Assembly: GCF_032854445.1 (NCBI RefSeq)
Contig: NC_088305.1
Location: 22,546,955 to 22,610,954, forward strand
From: Liolophura sinensis
Lineage: Eukaryota > Mollusca > Polyplacophora > Chitonida > Chitonidae
DNA length: 64,000 nt
Direction: 5' to 3'
Under the pieces are notes generated by a model that saw only the letters and a program-made list of their open reading frames with translations, had not been told where the DNA came from and did not search any database. Each line of letters starts with the position of its first letter. Within the stretch, counting starts at the first letter, position 1. The position numbers and the translations under genes were made by a program. Positions 12,131 to 25,800 of this stretch are shown one piece after another.

Positions 12131-13745
12131 TATTTGTGAAGTGTTACAGGTGAATCTTTGTTGGTGATATGTTAGAATTGAATCTTTGTTAATGATGTGT
12201 TAGATGTGACATTTTGGTCATGATACATTGGTGGTTACAGTTAGTGTTGATGTTTTGGGGGTTGAGGTTTTGTGTTGATGCGTAGGATGTGATAGCTTGG
12301 TGGTGGTGAGTTACATGCGATAGCTTGGTGCCAGTGAGTTAGATGTGAGAGCTTGGTACCAGTGAGTTAGATGTGAGAGCTTGGTGCCAGTGAGTTAGAT
12401 GCGATGGCTTGGTGGTGGTGAGTTAGACGTGAGAGCTTGGTGCCAGTGAGTTAGATGTGAGAGCTTGGTGGTGGTGAGTTACATGCAATAGCTTTGTGCC
12501 AGTGAGTTAGATGTGAGAGCTTGGTACCAGTGAGTTAGATGTGAGAGCTTGGTGCCAGTGAGTTAGATGCGATGGCTTGGTGGTGGTGAGTTAGACGTGA
12601 GAGCTTGGTGCCAGTGAGTTAGATGTGAGAGCTTGGTACTAGTGAGTTAGATGTGAGAGCTTGGTGCCAGTGAGTTAGAAGCGATAGCTTTGTGCCAGTG
12701 AGTTAGATGTGATAGCTTGGTGCCAGTGAGTTAGATGTGAGAGCTCGGTGTCAGTGAGTTAGATGTGATAGCTTTTTGTCAGTGAGTTAGAAGCGATGGC
12801 TTTGTGCCAGTGAGTAAGACGTGCTAGCTTGGTGCCAGTGAGTTAAATGTGAGAGCTTTGTGCCAGTGAGTTAGATGTGAGAGCTTGGTGCTAGTGAGTT
12901 AGATGTGAGAGCTTTGTGCCAGTGAGTTAGATGTTATAGCCTAGTGACAATGAGTTAGCTGTGATAGCTTGGTGCCAATGAGTTAGATGTGATAGCTTTG
13001 TTTCAGTGAGTTAGAAGCGATGGCTTGGTGACAATGAGTTAGCTGTGATAGCTTGGTGCCAGTGAGTTAGCTGTGATAGCTTGGTGCCAGTGAGTTAGCT
13101 GTGATAGCTTGGTGACAATGAGTTAGATGTGATAGCTTGGTCCCATTGAGCTAGATGTGATAGCTTGATGCCAGTGAGTTAGCTGTGATAGCTTTGTGCC
13201 AGTGAGTTACATGTAATAGGTTGGTGCCAGTTAGGTCGATGTGATAGCTTTGTGCCAGTGAGTTAGATGTGATAGCTTGGTGCCAGTGAGTTAGATGTGA
13301 TGGCTTGGTGCCAGTGAGTTGGATGTGATAACTTTGTGCCAGTGAGTTAAATGTGATATCTTAGTGCCAGTGAGTTAGATGTGATAGCTTGGTTGCAATG
13401 AGTTAGCTGTGATAGCTTGGTGCCAATGAGTTACATGTAATAGCTTGGTGCCAGTGAGTTACATGTGATAGCTTGGTTGTAATGAGTTACATGTGATAGC
13501 TTGGTGAAAACGAGTTACAGGTGATAGTTTGGTGAGAACGAGTTAGATGTGATAGCTTGGTGACAATGAGTTACATTTGATAGCTTTGTTGTAATGAGTT
13601 ACAGGTGATAACTTGGTGACATTGAGTTACATGTGAAAGCTTGGTTGTAATGAGTTACATGTGATAGCTTGGTGAGAGCACGTTACAGGTGATAGCTTGG
13701 TGATAATGAGTTACATGTGATAGTTTGGTGGTAATGAGATAAATT
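12131..13745. repeat. Minisatellite array, 28-bp unit, ~53 copies
   Basis: Units such as 'agtgagttagatgtgatagc' plus 'ttggtgcc' recur every 28 bp (for example 'ttggt' at 12325, 12353, 12381 and 12409). Variants (ggtggtgag, gacaatgag, gtaatgag) are clustered, as expected from local amplification. The first 150 bp are transitional and share features with the 106-bp units. No coding potential inferred. Confidence 0.95.
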
Positions 13746-13864
13746 GGACGTTACTGACGAACTTTCCCGCATATTACGTTAGGCATACATATATGCTCAC
13801 CATATTGGTAGAAAACAAAACCGCCACGAAACAACATATTACATATTATTAATATATTAACATT

Positions 13865-13970
13865 AAATTATATATACACAAATTCCATGTCTAAGGCCGG
13901 ATTTGAGCCCACAGACTGCGTGTCCCAGCGGTTGTTAGAAAAGAGCCGTTAACCACAAAGCTCACGACCC
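13865..13970 (-). mobile_element. tRNA-like SINE head fragment
   Basis: The reverse complement carries a box B-like 'gggctcaaatccggcc' and a tRNA-like region ending in 'aaccgctgggacac'. Only the head is evident. It looks like a SINE remnant and not a functional tRNA. Confidence 0.45.
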
Positions 13971-14950
13971 TCTAACAAACCAGTAATGCAATTCTTAAAG
14001 ACTTTCGAATCGAATATTACGTGCAATGCCCGTTGTAAAGACGGCTTGAACAATATCATCAGTAAGTTACACATTTTGTGCCAAGCTGAATATCTGAAGG
14101 TGTCATGTACTAATATGATAATATAATATGGTTCACTTGAGGTGGGCGATATTATATGAGAGGGACCATTAACCGTATATATTTCAATGGGTGAGCGCGT
14201 ATAGGTATAGCAGATCCAATACAAGTACAAAAATGTCGCCAGGCGTCATTTGTCATCTACTTTTTTTCTGAGCAACGCGGGGTAAGCGCTGCCTTTCAGT
14301 CCCCGCTTCCCTAGAGTTTCAAGTAAAACGTTTGGTACGATAAAGTGTATTGACATTATCAGTCCTGAACTGTGACAAACAGGCCTATATACACACATCT
14401 GTATGACGCCCCCAGGTGTCGCGGACGGAGACTACCGATTTTCCTGGATTGATCTATGTATGTATGTAACTGACAACTGAATGTCCACACATCGTCCCCA
14501 TTTAGGTGTAGATATTCATCATCAGCAGACCATGTCATTATGAGTCAATGAAAGCCCATTGGCAGCCCGGAGTGCCGTTCTGTGTATTCTGGCTCAGACC
14601 TTTTGTCAGCAGTTCACGGATGACACGATAATGAATATGGTATACAGGCTGGGTCGAGCAAAGGTAAACCCCAGATGGAGCAGAACAATGTGACGTGTGT
14701 GGCTATGGACTGCGAGTTTCTTTTAAAACTTGAAATATCGTATGCTTACTGTATTTAAAATCAGTTTTGTGAGAAGGGAGGTAACTTTACTAGCGCACAA
14801 GTAGTTATAGATTTTTGGCGCACTTTCCTAATTTTGGCGGTATGCAGACAGCTTAAGAAAAAAAATCAGATGTTCCTAACCTAAGCAGAAAGGATTGAGA
14901 CATCTGTTTCGCGTTTGCTACACCTATTATATTTAATCCATTATAAGTTG
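13971..14950. other. Intergenic, no gene seen
   Basis: A 93-codon minus ORF (13949-14230) has no recognisable features. Nothing else noted. Confidence 0.4.
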
Positions 14951-14954
14951 ATGA

Positions 14955-15075
14955 AAAATCCTGCGGATGATCCTGGATTTCATGCATCATAGACCTGCAA
15001 CGCGTCCTTCCACCATAATGCTGGCCGCCGTCGTATAAGTGAAATATTCAGGAATACGACTTCAAACGCAAATTA
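14955..15075 (+). mobile_element. SINE 3' fragment, family A
   Basis: Contains 'cttccaccataatgctggcc', 'gccgtcgtataagtgaaata' and an A-rich tail. This matches the 3' half of family A. Confidence 0.8.
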
Positions 15076-16235
15076 AATAAGTTATACAGGATCAAAGCCT
15101 AAAATGAAGTAGGCATCAGTTTCTTTACATTGTTGATTTTATCGCTGAATGTTTTATGTAGTCAAATATGTGTTTTTTATGGTGGGCTCTACGGACCACA
15201 ATGATAAAGTATAGTACAAACGAAATCCTACCGATTTCTACTACACCCTTATGTTCAGATCTAAATAAAATTCTTGCGCACTTTACTCATGTAATGTGAT
15301 ATTGCGCATGAAAATCTGACGTTAAATGCTTGTTTTAGGACGAGAAAAATTGTTGACATAGTCCTTTTCTTTTAACATGTTGCCTCTTTTCAGTTATCTT
15401 TTCACTCATGCCTAGCGCCAAAATTTGTTTCCGTCAGTGACACGTAAAACCACAAGCTCTTGATATAGATATATCGGATGTCCATGTAAATACACAGAAA
15501 ATTCAGTTGAAATACATTTCAGAGTCATAATGTTGGACTCCGTAAGCTTGTTTTTGATACGAAACTTGATTGCTGGGGGTGATGTCATACCGTAATTATT
15601 CCGAAATAAGTACAAGAAACACCAAGCTCTTGTAACAATCAAAACATCTAACAAAATAGGTGATGATATATATTTAGATATTGTTTTAATAGTTTAATAA
15701 TATACTTAAGGGGTATTTTTCCTCGGAAGTCCTTGATTAGCGCCATGATCGTCACCACCAAATAAAGTGTATACCAACCCACTGATAGTTGACTTGAATA
15801 AGAAACGTCACCATGTCTGCAATGTACAGCCCACAAATGAAGGGTTTGGTTATAGCTGTTTATGCTGACATGAAATCTGAAAAATCCTATCAAGACGAAT
15901 GGTAGCTACTGGATGATACAATATTTATAACTGGATAAAAACTTTTTAGTTAAACGTATACCCAAAAGTGGGAGAGGTTAGCAGTAATTCCCATCCACAT
16001 GTCCCCGTTTTATGGTAATTAAAGGCCCCCCGTTTAACTATTACTGGATATAAGAGCTATAATTGCAGATTTTTTCTCAGAAACACAACAATTTTCTACA
16101 CTTTCTTTTTCTTCCGAAAAATCATTTATTCAGTACAGATTTGTCGGAACATTTGCGATGTCTAACTAAGTCCATTGCATCATGCGGATAAGCTCATCGG
16201 ATTCGTCGTCACAGTGAGAATCTATCTTCTTCTTC
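15076..16235. other. No supported gene
   Basis: Minus ORFs at 15412-15654 and 15648-15893 were examined as possible downstream exons of the Ig gene. The acceptor nearest the second ORF would need a phase-2 entry, whereas the last Ig exon found ends in phase 1. Neither shows an Ig, lectin or clear membrane motif. Confidence 0.4.
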
Positions 16236-16239
16236 GCAT

Positions 16240-16590
16240 TAACAGCCTTCGAACAGACAAAAGTTGTAAAAGAAAGGATATTACATATCATAAAAGTTGT
16301 AAAAGGAAAGATATTACAATACGACCAAAGTTGTAAAAGAAAGGATATTACAATACGACAGAAGTTGCAAGAGAAAAGATATTACAATACGACCAAAGTT
16401 GTAAGGGAAAGGTTATTACAGTACTACAAAGTTGTAAAAAAAGGATATTACAATACTACAAAGTTGTAAAAGAAAGGATATTACTATACTACAAAGTTGT
16501 TAAAGAAAGAATATTACAATACGACAAAGGTTCCTAGGTCATTACAATGCGCTAGAGCGCTAACCAACCGGGCCAAAGTTGTAAGAGAAA
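16240..16590. repeat. Minisatellite, ~33-bp unit
   Basis: The phrase 'aaagttgtaaaagaaagga' plus 'tattacaatacgacc' recurs about ten times with small length changes. Confidence 0.85.
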
Positions 16591-16929
16591 GGATTATAAT
16601 TAAGTGACAAGAGTTACCGCCCTTTTTTTCTGTAAGCTATATTGGTGTATATGGTATTATATTATATTACATTATATCTCAAGCCCATCGTAATATCTGG
16701 TATACACCGAATCCGGAAGTCAGCTGTGTTTCAAAGATGTCAACCTGTGCATACAATATTCAAGCTATTGAAATTTTGAAATGAAGGCAAGTAGAATACA
16801 GATTATTGGACACGTAATATGTTACTTGACGCTCAGCGTAAGGGATTATGGGTGATCGGGACATCAGTATCAGTAAACTGTGTGGGACGTCGTGTATGAT
16901 GTTTTAAAAATGGCGTTCCAGTGAGGCAG

Positions 16930-17077
16930 CACTAAGTGTTTGTCAAACGTGGGAAGGTCAGCCAGCAATCTGCGCATCGTCGTGGTTTTCCTCTAGGCTC
17001 TGTCCAGTTTACACTCAACATAATGCTTGTCGCGGTCGTATAAGTGAAATACTCTTGAATGCGGCTTAAAACCTCAA

Positions 17078-17112
<35 letters not shown>

Positions 17113-17150
17113 ATACATAAATAAATGAATAAATAAATAAATATGAGTAT
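16930..17150 (+). mobile_element. Family A SINE 3' part with expanded (AAAT)n tail
   Basis: A degenerate body ('gggaaggtcagccagcaatc') is followed by 'gtcgtataagtgaaatactc'. The tail continues into about 65 bp of AAAT repeats (17075-17142), with a few substitutions. The microsatellite apparently grew from the SINE tail. Confidence 0.8.
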
Positions 17151-17389
17151 TTAGCTACTGGGAGCGATATGGATTAAAAAGACAAACCGTGATCTGAGGG
17201 AAATAATGTTGAGACCGACGTTAAACTCCATGGTAAAATCTGAACGACCGAATATGGGGAATAAAGGGCTAGGGGATGAAAAAAACAACCCACATGAAAA
17301 TCCACAAGAAAAATAGTGGTATTAATAAACGCAAAGAACCCCATCCAGCTGAGGGTTAGAACTCCATATATAGTCTATGCGTGCTCTCT

Positions 17390-17700
17390 ATGGGAAATCA
17401 CATGTCGCTAAGTTTGTACACTCCAGTGACCTCCAATGAACTTGGCAAAATGTAAACTGGGACGTGACCTTCGCTAAGTTTGTACACTCTAAGGACTTTT
17501 GTCCAGAACGTCTCAACTTTGAAATCGTTATTGCTTCGTAGCGATATAATATTTGGCAAAATTTATCCTGGGATGTGACCTTCGGTAAGTTTGTACACTC
17601 CATTGACCATTGTCCCAATCGTCTCACCATTGAAATCGTTATTGCTTCACAGCGATATAATACTTGGCAAAGTGTAACCTGGGACGTGATCTTCGCAGGG
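17390..17700. repeat. Tandem repeat, ~111-bp unit, ~2.5 copies
   Basis: 'taagtttgtacactc' recurs near 17405, 17474 and 17585. The last two copies share a longer unit with 'gaaatcgttattgcttc' and 'gatataat'. The copies are diverged. Confidence 0.7.
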
Positions 17701-17984
17701 GGGACTGACTACAGTATATACAGGTATTAGAGTATTAGTCATATTTCATTTATTGCCACGCCAGTTTAGGCATATATGTACAACTGGTTTACCGTTAATA
17801 AGCATAGGCTGTCTTGTTTTGATTACGACAGTACGAAATAATAATCAATCAGACATCCCGATGGCACGAGGGAATTACATAAGGACGGATTAATCTTTAC
17901 AAGCGCTGTCAGTTTTCTGGAAGGAGGAAACTGATGGGAAGAAATGATGTGACAAAATCTACTGATCTTAAAACCACAACCAAA

Positions 17985-18065
17985 TTACCCAGAGGTGGAT
18001 TCGAGCTCTCGACCTCATTGCATTTGCAGCGAGTGCGGCTAGTCAACTAAATACATAAAGGTAGA
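17985..18065 (-). mobile_element. tRNA-like SINE head fragment
   Basis: The reverse complement shows 'agttgactagccgcactcgc' and a box B-like 'ctcgaatccacc', typical of a tRNA-derived SINE head. No tail was identified. Confidence 0.5.
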
Positions 18066-18859
18066 TTGTCATAGATAACTAGAAACCTCCATCCGTGAAA
18101 GAAATAACTGTTTCTACTTTCATCATAAAGCGATAGCATACATGCAAATGTTGAAAAAAGATGGATAATACAGGACGTTGTGGTATGATAGTTATGCAGA
18201 GATATTTAGACCGTCCTCATGATAACTACCCCTGGGCTGTCTACATAACCACAAACATTCCATACATCATAATTAAATTATACCAGGGTATTAATTATAT
18301 GAGAGACATACTTCAAATACCACGGATATAAAGCCCCTTTAACACATTGTCGACCACAGAGAAAGTTGTTTTAATCGCAAAGATGTTTGGACCGGACTTT
18401 GCAAATGTCGGGAACTCAGTTGGTTCTATGTGACAATCAATCCTTTGCTGAATGAAGACGCGTGTTCGAATCCAGTTCTGGTTGTTCCGATTGCGGTTTT
18501 AATTCAACAAGTTTGTTAGCTGCCTGTTGACGATCGGTGAAAGATTCACTGATGGCAGTCCGCATTCCTCCACCAGCAAACCATACCGTTATCATACGAA
18601 TCAAAAATTCTTAAGTACGGCGTCATATCATCATGAAAGATTACAGCATAGAGTACCGCCTACTCACAGGTGTCAACAATCAGTTTAGTTCCACCCTCTC
18701 AGTAGGCTTTGTATCATTCAGACATGGCTATGACGACGTGCGCGTGCGTGTAAAAATCAGTCAGTTTCATCTTAATCTTGTTTGTTTTCTTCAAGCGGTC
18801 TGTGTAGACAAACCTTTCGCAATAAATTTAATATATACATAGAGATTAACGCTTCTTAA

Positions 18860-19020
18860 TCAGCTACAGATGGGAAGGTCTTGACGCAACCTGCGGATGG
18901 TCATGGGTTTCCTCCAGGCTCTGCCCGGTTTCCTTCCACCATAATGCTGGCCGCCAACGTATAAGTGAAATATTCTTGAGCACGGCATAAAACACCAATT
19001 AAAAAGTAAAATAAATAAAT
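18860..19020 (+). mobile_element. SINE fragment, family A
   Basis: Contains 'gcaacctgcggatggtcatg', 'ccaccataatgctggccgcc', 'tataagtgaaatattcttga' and an 'aaataaata' tail. The tRNA-like head is absent. Confidence 0.85.
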
Positions 19021-19446
19021 ACAAAACTTTTCAGGGGGAATTTATAGATTTGATGGATTGAGGTCATGGTGTCCTACAGGATATTAGTACTGCTGAAAAT
19101 TAAGAAAGATTCTGTTTTCAGTGAAAAGTAGATTCATATGAACTACAGCATCTAGTTAAGGAGGCGAAAGTAGTAGTAAAACAAGAAATTGTTATAATTT
19201 TCTAATAACTGAGATCGTTAACCCGTTTGTGTTGAGCGAACCTCAGTGGACATAGAACTGGTAGTTTTATGATGACAGTGTCTGTCATGGTAAAGGAAAA
19301 ACGGATATCTTTCAGATGTATGCCTTTCTCTTGTATTTTTTGCTGTGATAATAAATGTGATGTTCTAATACAACACCTATATGGTAAATGTACTAGCTAG
19401 CATCGTATTTGCTCCCTACTATTTCTCCCCCTGCCCACAAACACAC

Positions 19447-19821
19447 CTTTGACCTTGAGCAGTGCCTTGGCCTCCAGTTTGTTCCCCTCGTCTCCTATCA
19501 GCCAGGCTGAACACGACATTTCTTTGCCAACAACAGACGGTTCAAGACTATACACTCCCGTGCTGTTCAGGTCAGTGTTGTACGCCCTGATGGACTCTAA
19601 CGTCTTGCCATTGGTGACCATCTGATCCTCTCGTCTCAATTTAGGTGTCACGTCTGCTTCACCGATCTTCACCATGACCTGGGGGGCGGGGTTACTGCCG
19701 CGAACTTTACAGTTCAACACCAGGTTGGGATCAAACCGATCCAGTTCAAACTCTTGCACTCCCTCTTCTGATGAGTCGATCTTATATGGGCCCACTTGAA
19801 ACTCCAGCGAGGCCACAGGCT
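19447..19821 (-). CDS. Ig exon: complete second Ig domain
   Basis: A 375-nt exon (125 codons) entered in phase 1 after acceptor 'cttctctgtag' and left in phase 1 at donor 'AAAG|GTGTGT'. Its first codon is completed by the C of the previous exon. Canonical Cys residues are in 'LNCKVRG' (first third) and 'EMSCSAW' (last third), with 'STGVYSLEPS' between them as a modified D-x-G-x-Y region. The strand ends in 'ALLKVK'. Length and Cys spacing suit an I-set or C2-like Ig domain. This is the strongest single exon in the window. Confidence 0.8.
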
Positions 19822-22800
19822 CTACAGAGAAGTAAACATCAGCTGAACAGTACAGGAAATGCATATTGAAGTGATTTATGTACACGGTTCATTAAAGGGA
19901 TGCAGAATCGATTTTTATTGTTTTGTGTGAGAGATAAACAAGTCCAGGCATTACCTTGCCCGATATGAATTTTAGGTATGATACATTTATTCCAGCATGG
20001 CCGAGGCTGCACGATTTAACCCGGGGAACCGTATCTCCATTGTTAGCCAATCAGCGTCGATTCTGTTTCCCTTTACCACATATGGGTTTTTTTATGTACA
20101 CAGAATGGGATTCTTGCCTAATCGGCTTCATAGCTCCCAGGTACAGACTGTATATTTAATCGTGCTGAACAGTTTGGATATATTTATATGAAGAGTTGTA
20201 ATCCAAATGCAATTGAGACAGATTCATTCATTATTTACAACAAACAATGGAACACAAATTCGGCTATGATTTGCTTCATTGGCGTGGGAAATTCCATACG
20301 TTTTTTCATCCACCTTGAAAAGAGTTGACGGCCTTTTGGAGCCATTTTGTTAGTTTGTCAGGGCGTTATAGTAAAACAAGCACACTTAGCTAAAGTCAAA
20401 CCAGAATTTGTGAAGTATATCTAACCTTTAAATCAAACTGCTTACTGTGTATCATCCAAAGTTTGACATATTTCAGGTTACATATTTTGCTAGATTCTGG
20501 TTGATCTATGTATCTTATATACTGGGCCTGGTCAATTTTTATTAATTTCTTACCTCCAAAATACAAATGTTGGCATCAAAGGTAACACTTAATATCTTCA
20601 GGTGCTTCTAAAAGTGCAGTTTTATTTGAAAATCTTTAGATGAAATACATTAATAAATGTACTAAAAACCCACTGTCATAACTTTACTAACATCTTGTCA
20701 GCTGACAATTCACCCAATGCAGACAGCTTCAGGCTTAACAGTATGAATCCCCTGCGTTTCTGTTACAATGTTTACTAACATCTTGTTATCTGACAATTCA
20801 CCCAGTGCAGACAAACTTACGCTTAACAGTCAGAACCTCCGTTGTTTCTGTTACAATGTTGCCCCTTTCTTCCACAAAGCATTTATAGGAACCATCATCA
20901 GATTTCTGGATATCTACAAAGTAACAGAACACTTTAATGGTTATGGACAGCGCAGGGATATAAAAGCAACATATCCTCCAGGTTCTTCACGTTACGTATA
21001 GGTCGGTTGTTGAATTATTTGTTCATGTGACTGGTGCCTTACACCTGACATTGTACTTAAGAACAATTCATTGATACGACAGCGATCAGCATTATGATGA
21101 GAGGAAAGCGGAAACCCATGATCATGTGTAGCCTGCTGGCAGACTTGAGTGATGGACAGGCGATGTGGCCAAGTAAAGACGGCACTCTGGTCAAGGTCTG
21201 ACCAACGTGAGAGCCGGGAGTTACACGTAGGATACTTAAGTTTTTCACTTATTATAAGATGGCTGTCAATTTTACAGATGCCAGAAACTTGAGTGAACTG
21301 GATAAACCATCAACCTTTGGAAGTATACTGACAAACTTTCCCACATGTATATGTATGTGACTTTCAGATATGCACACCAGTTTAATGTAACACAAGTGGT
21401 CGCCATCAAAAGTTAAGACTGCTAAAATGGCCACGCCTCTGGCATCAACTACTTTCTGTCACCAACCACCAATGTACAGTGAGAGTGGAAGAATATACAA
21501 ATTTTCTCCTTGTCCAAGGCCTGGTTTTGAGCCTGTACCATGTGTGTCAGGGTGATTGCAAGGCAAGCACCTTCTACCATCATGGTCTACAGATGCACAC
21601 GCCAAGATTAATGTATGTTCTCTGTTTCCTTTATCCTCATTCTCCTTACCTTTGGGACAGATGTTAGTCGTGTTGAAAATGGAATATTACATTTCTTTAC
21701 CATGTCTTAACCAGCCGAAAGATGTGAGTATGTTGTTCATAAGATGGTCAAACCATGTGAGAAGAAAGAAACTCAATATTCCTGCTAGATTTACACATAT
21801 ACTGACTAAAATGGGCAGACCAGGTGTCCCAAAAGTTAGAAGAAATGGGATAATCGTGGCATTAACCTGTGGGAATAAAGGTGTCCAATGAGTTATCCTT
21901 AGTACTACAGGTGAAATGACAGGCAAACAAGCCGACGTTTAACAGTGTATGCTTGGTTACCTGTAATTGGAAACATGTATCTCTATACTTGGCTATTCGT
22001 AATTAAGAATCTTTACACTCTTGTATGTAATTTTGAATACTCGTTTGCATACAGCGTTGTAATTATAGACGCTCACACTCTATTACAAGCAATTGTGCTG
22101 GAATATACCCGGTTTCATGGTGCTGTAATGGTGTATGTCCTGTTATATGGCATTGTAAGGGTGTATACCCTGTTATGTGCCATTGCAAATGAGTATATTT
22201 TTGTATGGTATTGTAAAGGTATATATTGTGTTATATGGCATTGTAAACATGCACACTCTGCTATATGACATTCTAACGGTGTACACACTGTTGTATAGCA
22301 TTGTAGAGGTGTATACTCTGTTGTATGGCATTGTAAAGGTGTACCCTGTTACATGGCATTGTAAAGGTGTATACTGTTATATGGCATTGTAAAGGTGTAC
22401 ACACTGTTGAATGGCATTGTAAAGATGTCCCCTCTGTTCTATGTCACTGTAAAGGTGTACCCTGTTATATCTCATTATAAACAAGTACACTCTATTATAT
22501 GGCATTGTAAAGGTGTATACTGTTATATGGCATTGTAAAGGTGTACACTGTTACAAGGCATTGTAAACGTGTATGCTGTTTTATATGGCATTGTAAATGT
22601 GTATAATCTGTTATATGGCATTGTAAAGGTGTACACTTTTACATGGCATAGTAAACGTGTATACTGTTTTATATGGCATAGTAAGGATGTATACTCTATT
22701 ATGGTATTGGAAAGGAGTATATTCTGTTACCTGTAGCAGTGAATATGTATGCTTGGATATGTGTAATTGGAAAGGTGCTTGCTATACTCATTTACCTTTA

Positions 22801-25800
22801 ATGGTGAATTTGTACACCAAATCACTGCCTTCCTCAGTCGCTTCGACAGAGTAATGAACACGGTTGAAAATAACGTAAGTATGTTCAGAGATCTCCTTTT
22901 TAACTCGTGGGTCTTTGTTGTCCACTTTTGCCCATTTTACTGTCTGACTGAAAATTGAAAGTCCTGTAACTCGACAGGTGAAAACAGCGTTCTCTCCCAC
23001 ATCTGCTTCGGTTGAGCCACTGGACTTAAGCGTTACAGCCACCGCTGTGAAGAGAAAACACCATTATAAGTTACACATATATAGTGTCACAGCCACTACT
23101 GGAACAGAAAACACCATCATAAGTTACAGATATTGTGTCACAACTACTTTTGTAACAGAAAACACCATTGTATATTACTAAGATATGGTGTCACAGCCAC
23201 TATTGTAACAGAAAACACCATTATAAGTTACAGATATGATGTCACAACCACTGTTGTAACACAGTATATATGACACCGATGAAGTGTCAGCCACTATTAT
23301 AAACAGAAAAGACCATTAGTTACACAGATATGGTGTCACAGCCACTATTGTAACACAAAGCAACAATATATATTACAAGGACATGGTGTCACAGCAACTA
23401 CTGTAACAGAAAATAACATTACATGTAACAGAAAACACCATCATAAGATGCACAATTTCAGAGAATTTTCACCACACTCATCTTGATTTAACACCAGAGC
23501 GTGAGTAGGCTGGTATGTACAGGTGAGAACATTTGACAACCTGGATATTGATTGTCACCATTAACAGGTGCAGCTCTAGGAGAATACCTGTGGTCACATG
23601 TTGACATCAGCTACAAATTAGCACCTAGAGTAGGCCTCCAGTGTAACCTGGCCCCAGGTTTTCAAAGTCGACTTGTGTTACACCCTCACATCACCTACAA
23701 ATAAGCACCTAGGGTATGTATGTAGCGTAGGCCGACAGTGTCACCAAGCCCCAGGTTCTCAAAGCCGACTTATATTACACCCTGATATCACCTACAAATC
23801 AGGGCCTTGAGTAATGCAGGGTAGGTTTCGTGCTGTCTTACATTACACATTGACATCACCTCCAAATCGGCGCCTAGGGTCATCGAAGGTAAGACCACAG
23901 TGTCAGCAAGCGCGAAGATTGCAGAGTTGACTTAAGTCACACTTCATAGTTTCAACTTCATAACAGGCCACTCTGCGAAAAATGGTTACAAGCCTTGGGT
24001 ATATTAATATATGTAGTATTATATTAATTCTTAGAGATGCCTTGTAAATGTCATGACGAAATTGAAAATTAAATTCAAATCTAAGTCCAGGAATATTTAT
24101 TTTATTTATATATCTGATTGTTGTTTTACGCCGTGCTCAAGAATATTTCACTTATGCGATTACAGCCAGCATTATGAAATCCGGCAGAGCCCGATGGAAA
24201 CTCATCACCATTTGCAGGTTGCTGACAGACCTTCCCACGTACAGCCGTGGAGAAAGTAATCGCATTGGTGAGAGCCTCGTTGATCGTTGCGAGATGCGAC
24301 TGTGCTCGGCGCCCTCAGCTATGGAGGCTTGTTTAGGAATAAGGAATGCCACAAGTTCAGATCATCTAGGCCTGACTTAAATCTTAGAAATTTGTGTTAC
24401 CCTGGGCTAGGTCTGCATGTACCTTGCGTAACATTCCACAATGGCAGCTTATGAATAAAGTATTTAAATACTCTTGCTTACATGGTTTTGAAAATAGCAC
24501 AAAGTTGTCTCGGTAACTGAAGACACCTGGGCTATTGATATCAGCTCCAGCAACATTCAATTCAACCACATACATTTCAGTTTGGCGTGTTTGGACTGTC
24601 TCTACTTCAAAATAATGCTGAGCATAAATGTTCATGCACCTAATTTCGATTTTATATTATAAAACTCACAAGTGAAACAAATCACTGAACTCTGTTACTC
24701 CAAGCTATTCGAACAAATCTTGCCTACTCCGCATATTCAACGACATAGCATTAGGAGTTAAACTTAAAGTCATCGTACACAAGATACCATTGGCATGATT
24801 CAGTTGAAGACTGAATGCATGTGAGCAAAGTGTACCCAGCATAATGTACATACTAAAATGACAATATAGCACTCATTCAACCGTATTTGTGCTCACATTG
24901 CTTCTTTCCCATTGTAAGAGTCATAGAAAAACACACACAAGAGGAGTAACCATCAAGCACTATAATGCAGGTGGGCAGGAATATGACCTTCCAGTGTACG
25001 GCTGGTGAGGAAGCCAGCATGACCCGCATGGACTCTTTAATAATCACTAAAATTCACTGTTCTGAGCAATATATTAATCCTTAACAAATGCAAAAATCAC
25101 AGACAATGGACACACCATGAAAGGTAAATTAAAGTCCTTGTTCAGCATATTGAATGTACTAGTTGAGTCTGGCCATTTCTGTGGTAGGTGGAGACTTGAG
25201 TTGAGTAGTTGTACACATTTTCCTACAGCAGGCAACTTGTATATCAGGTTTCTGATTATTTAGTATATAGTATATTTACTTATAATACAGATATTGATAT
25301 ACCAATTCGCAGGTTTCGAGATATGACGTTACGACAACAGAATGGCGTCCCTTTGTTATATAACGTCATCGCTTTACGGTACAGTAGGGCCAATCTGGTA
25401 ATTTTAACATGCGATCGTATATAGAATATAGAGTACTAATTAAAAAGCATTAGACTGATTTCCTGAATCATGTTTTTGGATGGATTTGGGTTCCCAATAT
25501 TGCAAAAAGAATGATGTTATCCCGGTACTTTGATCTAAAAACGATCAGTACCATCTTATGAGATAGACAGTTAGCCCTACCATGCCGTAAAGTGGCGACG
25601 TCATTTTGCAATAGGACGTCACTCTGTTGATAATATTATAGCGGGAATAAATCAGCCAGTAGGCATTATCTATAGCTCTTTGAACATCACGAGGCTAAAT
25701 GTGTATCTAAATCCCTACTGCCCATTCACCCTCCAAAATATACTCTGTTTTACCTGGCCGTATCAAAGCTCTCCACAGTTAGTTCACTCTTGGTACATAA

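Noticed and set aside
15412-15893. Downstream exons of the Ig gene (membrane-like segment 'GWYTLYLVVTIMALI')
   Set aside because: Acceptor phase does not match the phase-1 end of the last Ig exon, and the hydrophobic stretch is short and mixed.
21945-22392. Hydrophobic plus ORFs with Tyr-Gly-Ile repeats
   Set aside because: Translation of the 28-30-bp array in the Ig gene intron.
24960-25045. Plus-strand Ig-like strand with Cys ('NMTFQCTAGEE')
   Set aside because: Overlaps reversed family A SINE motifs; no partner strand or splice sites.
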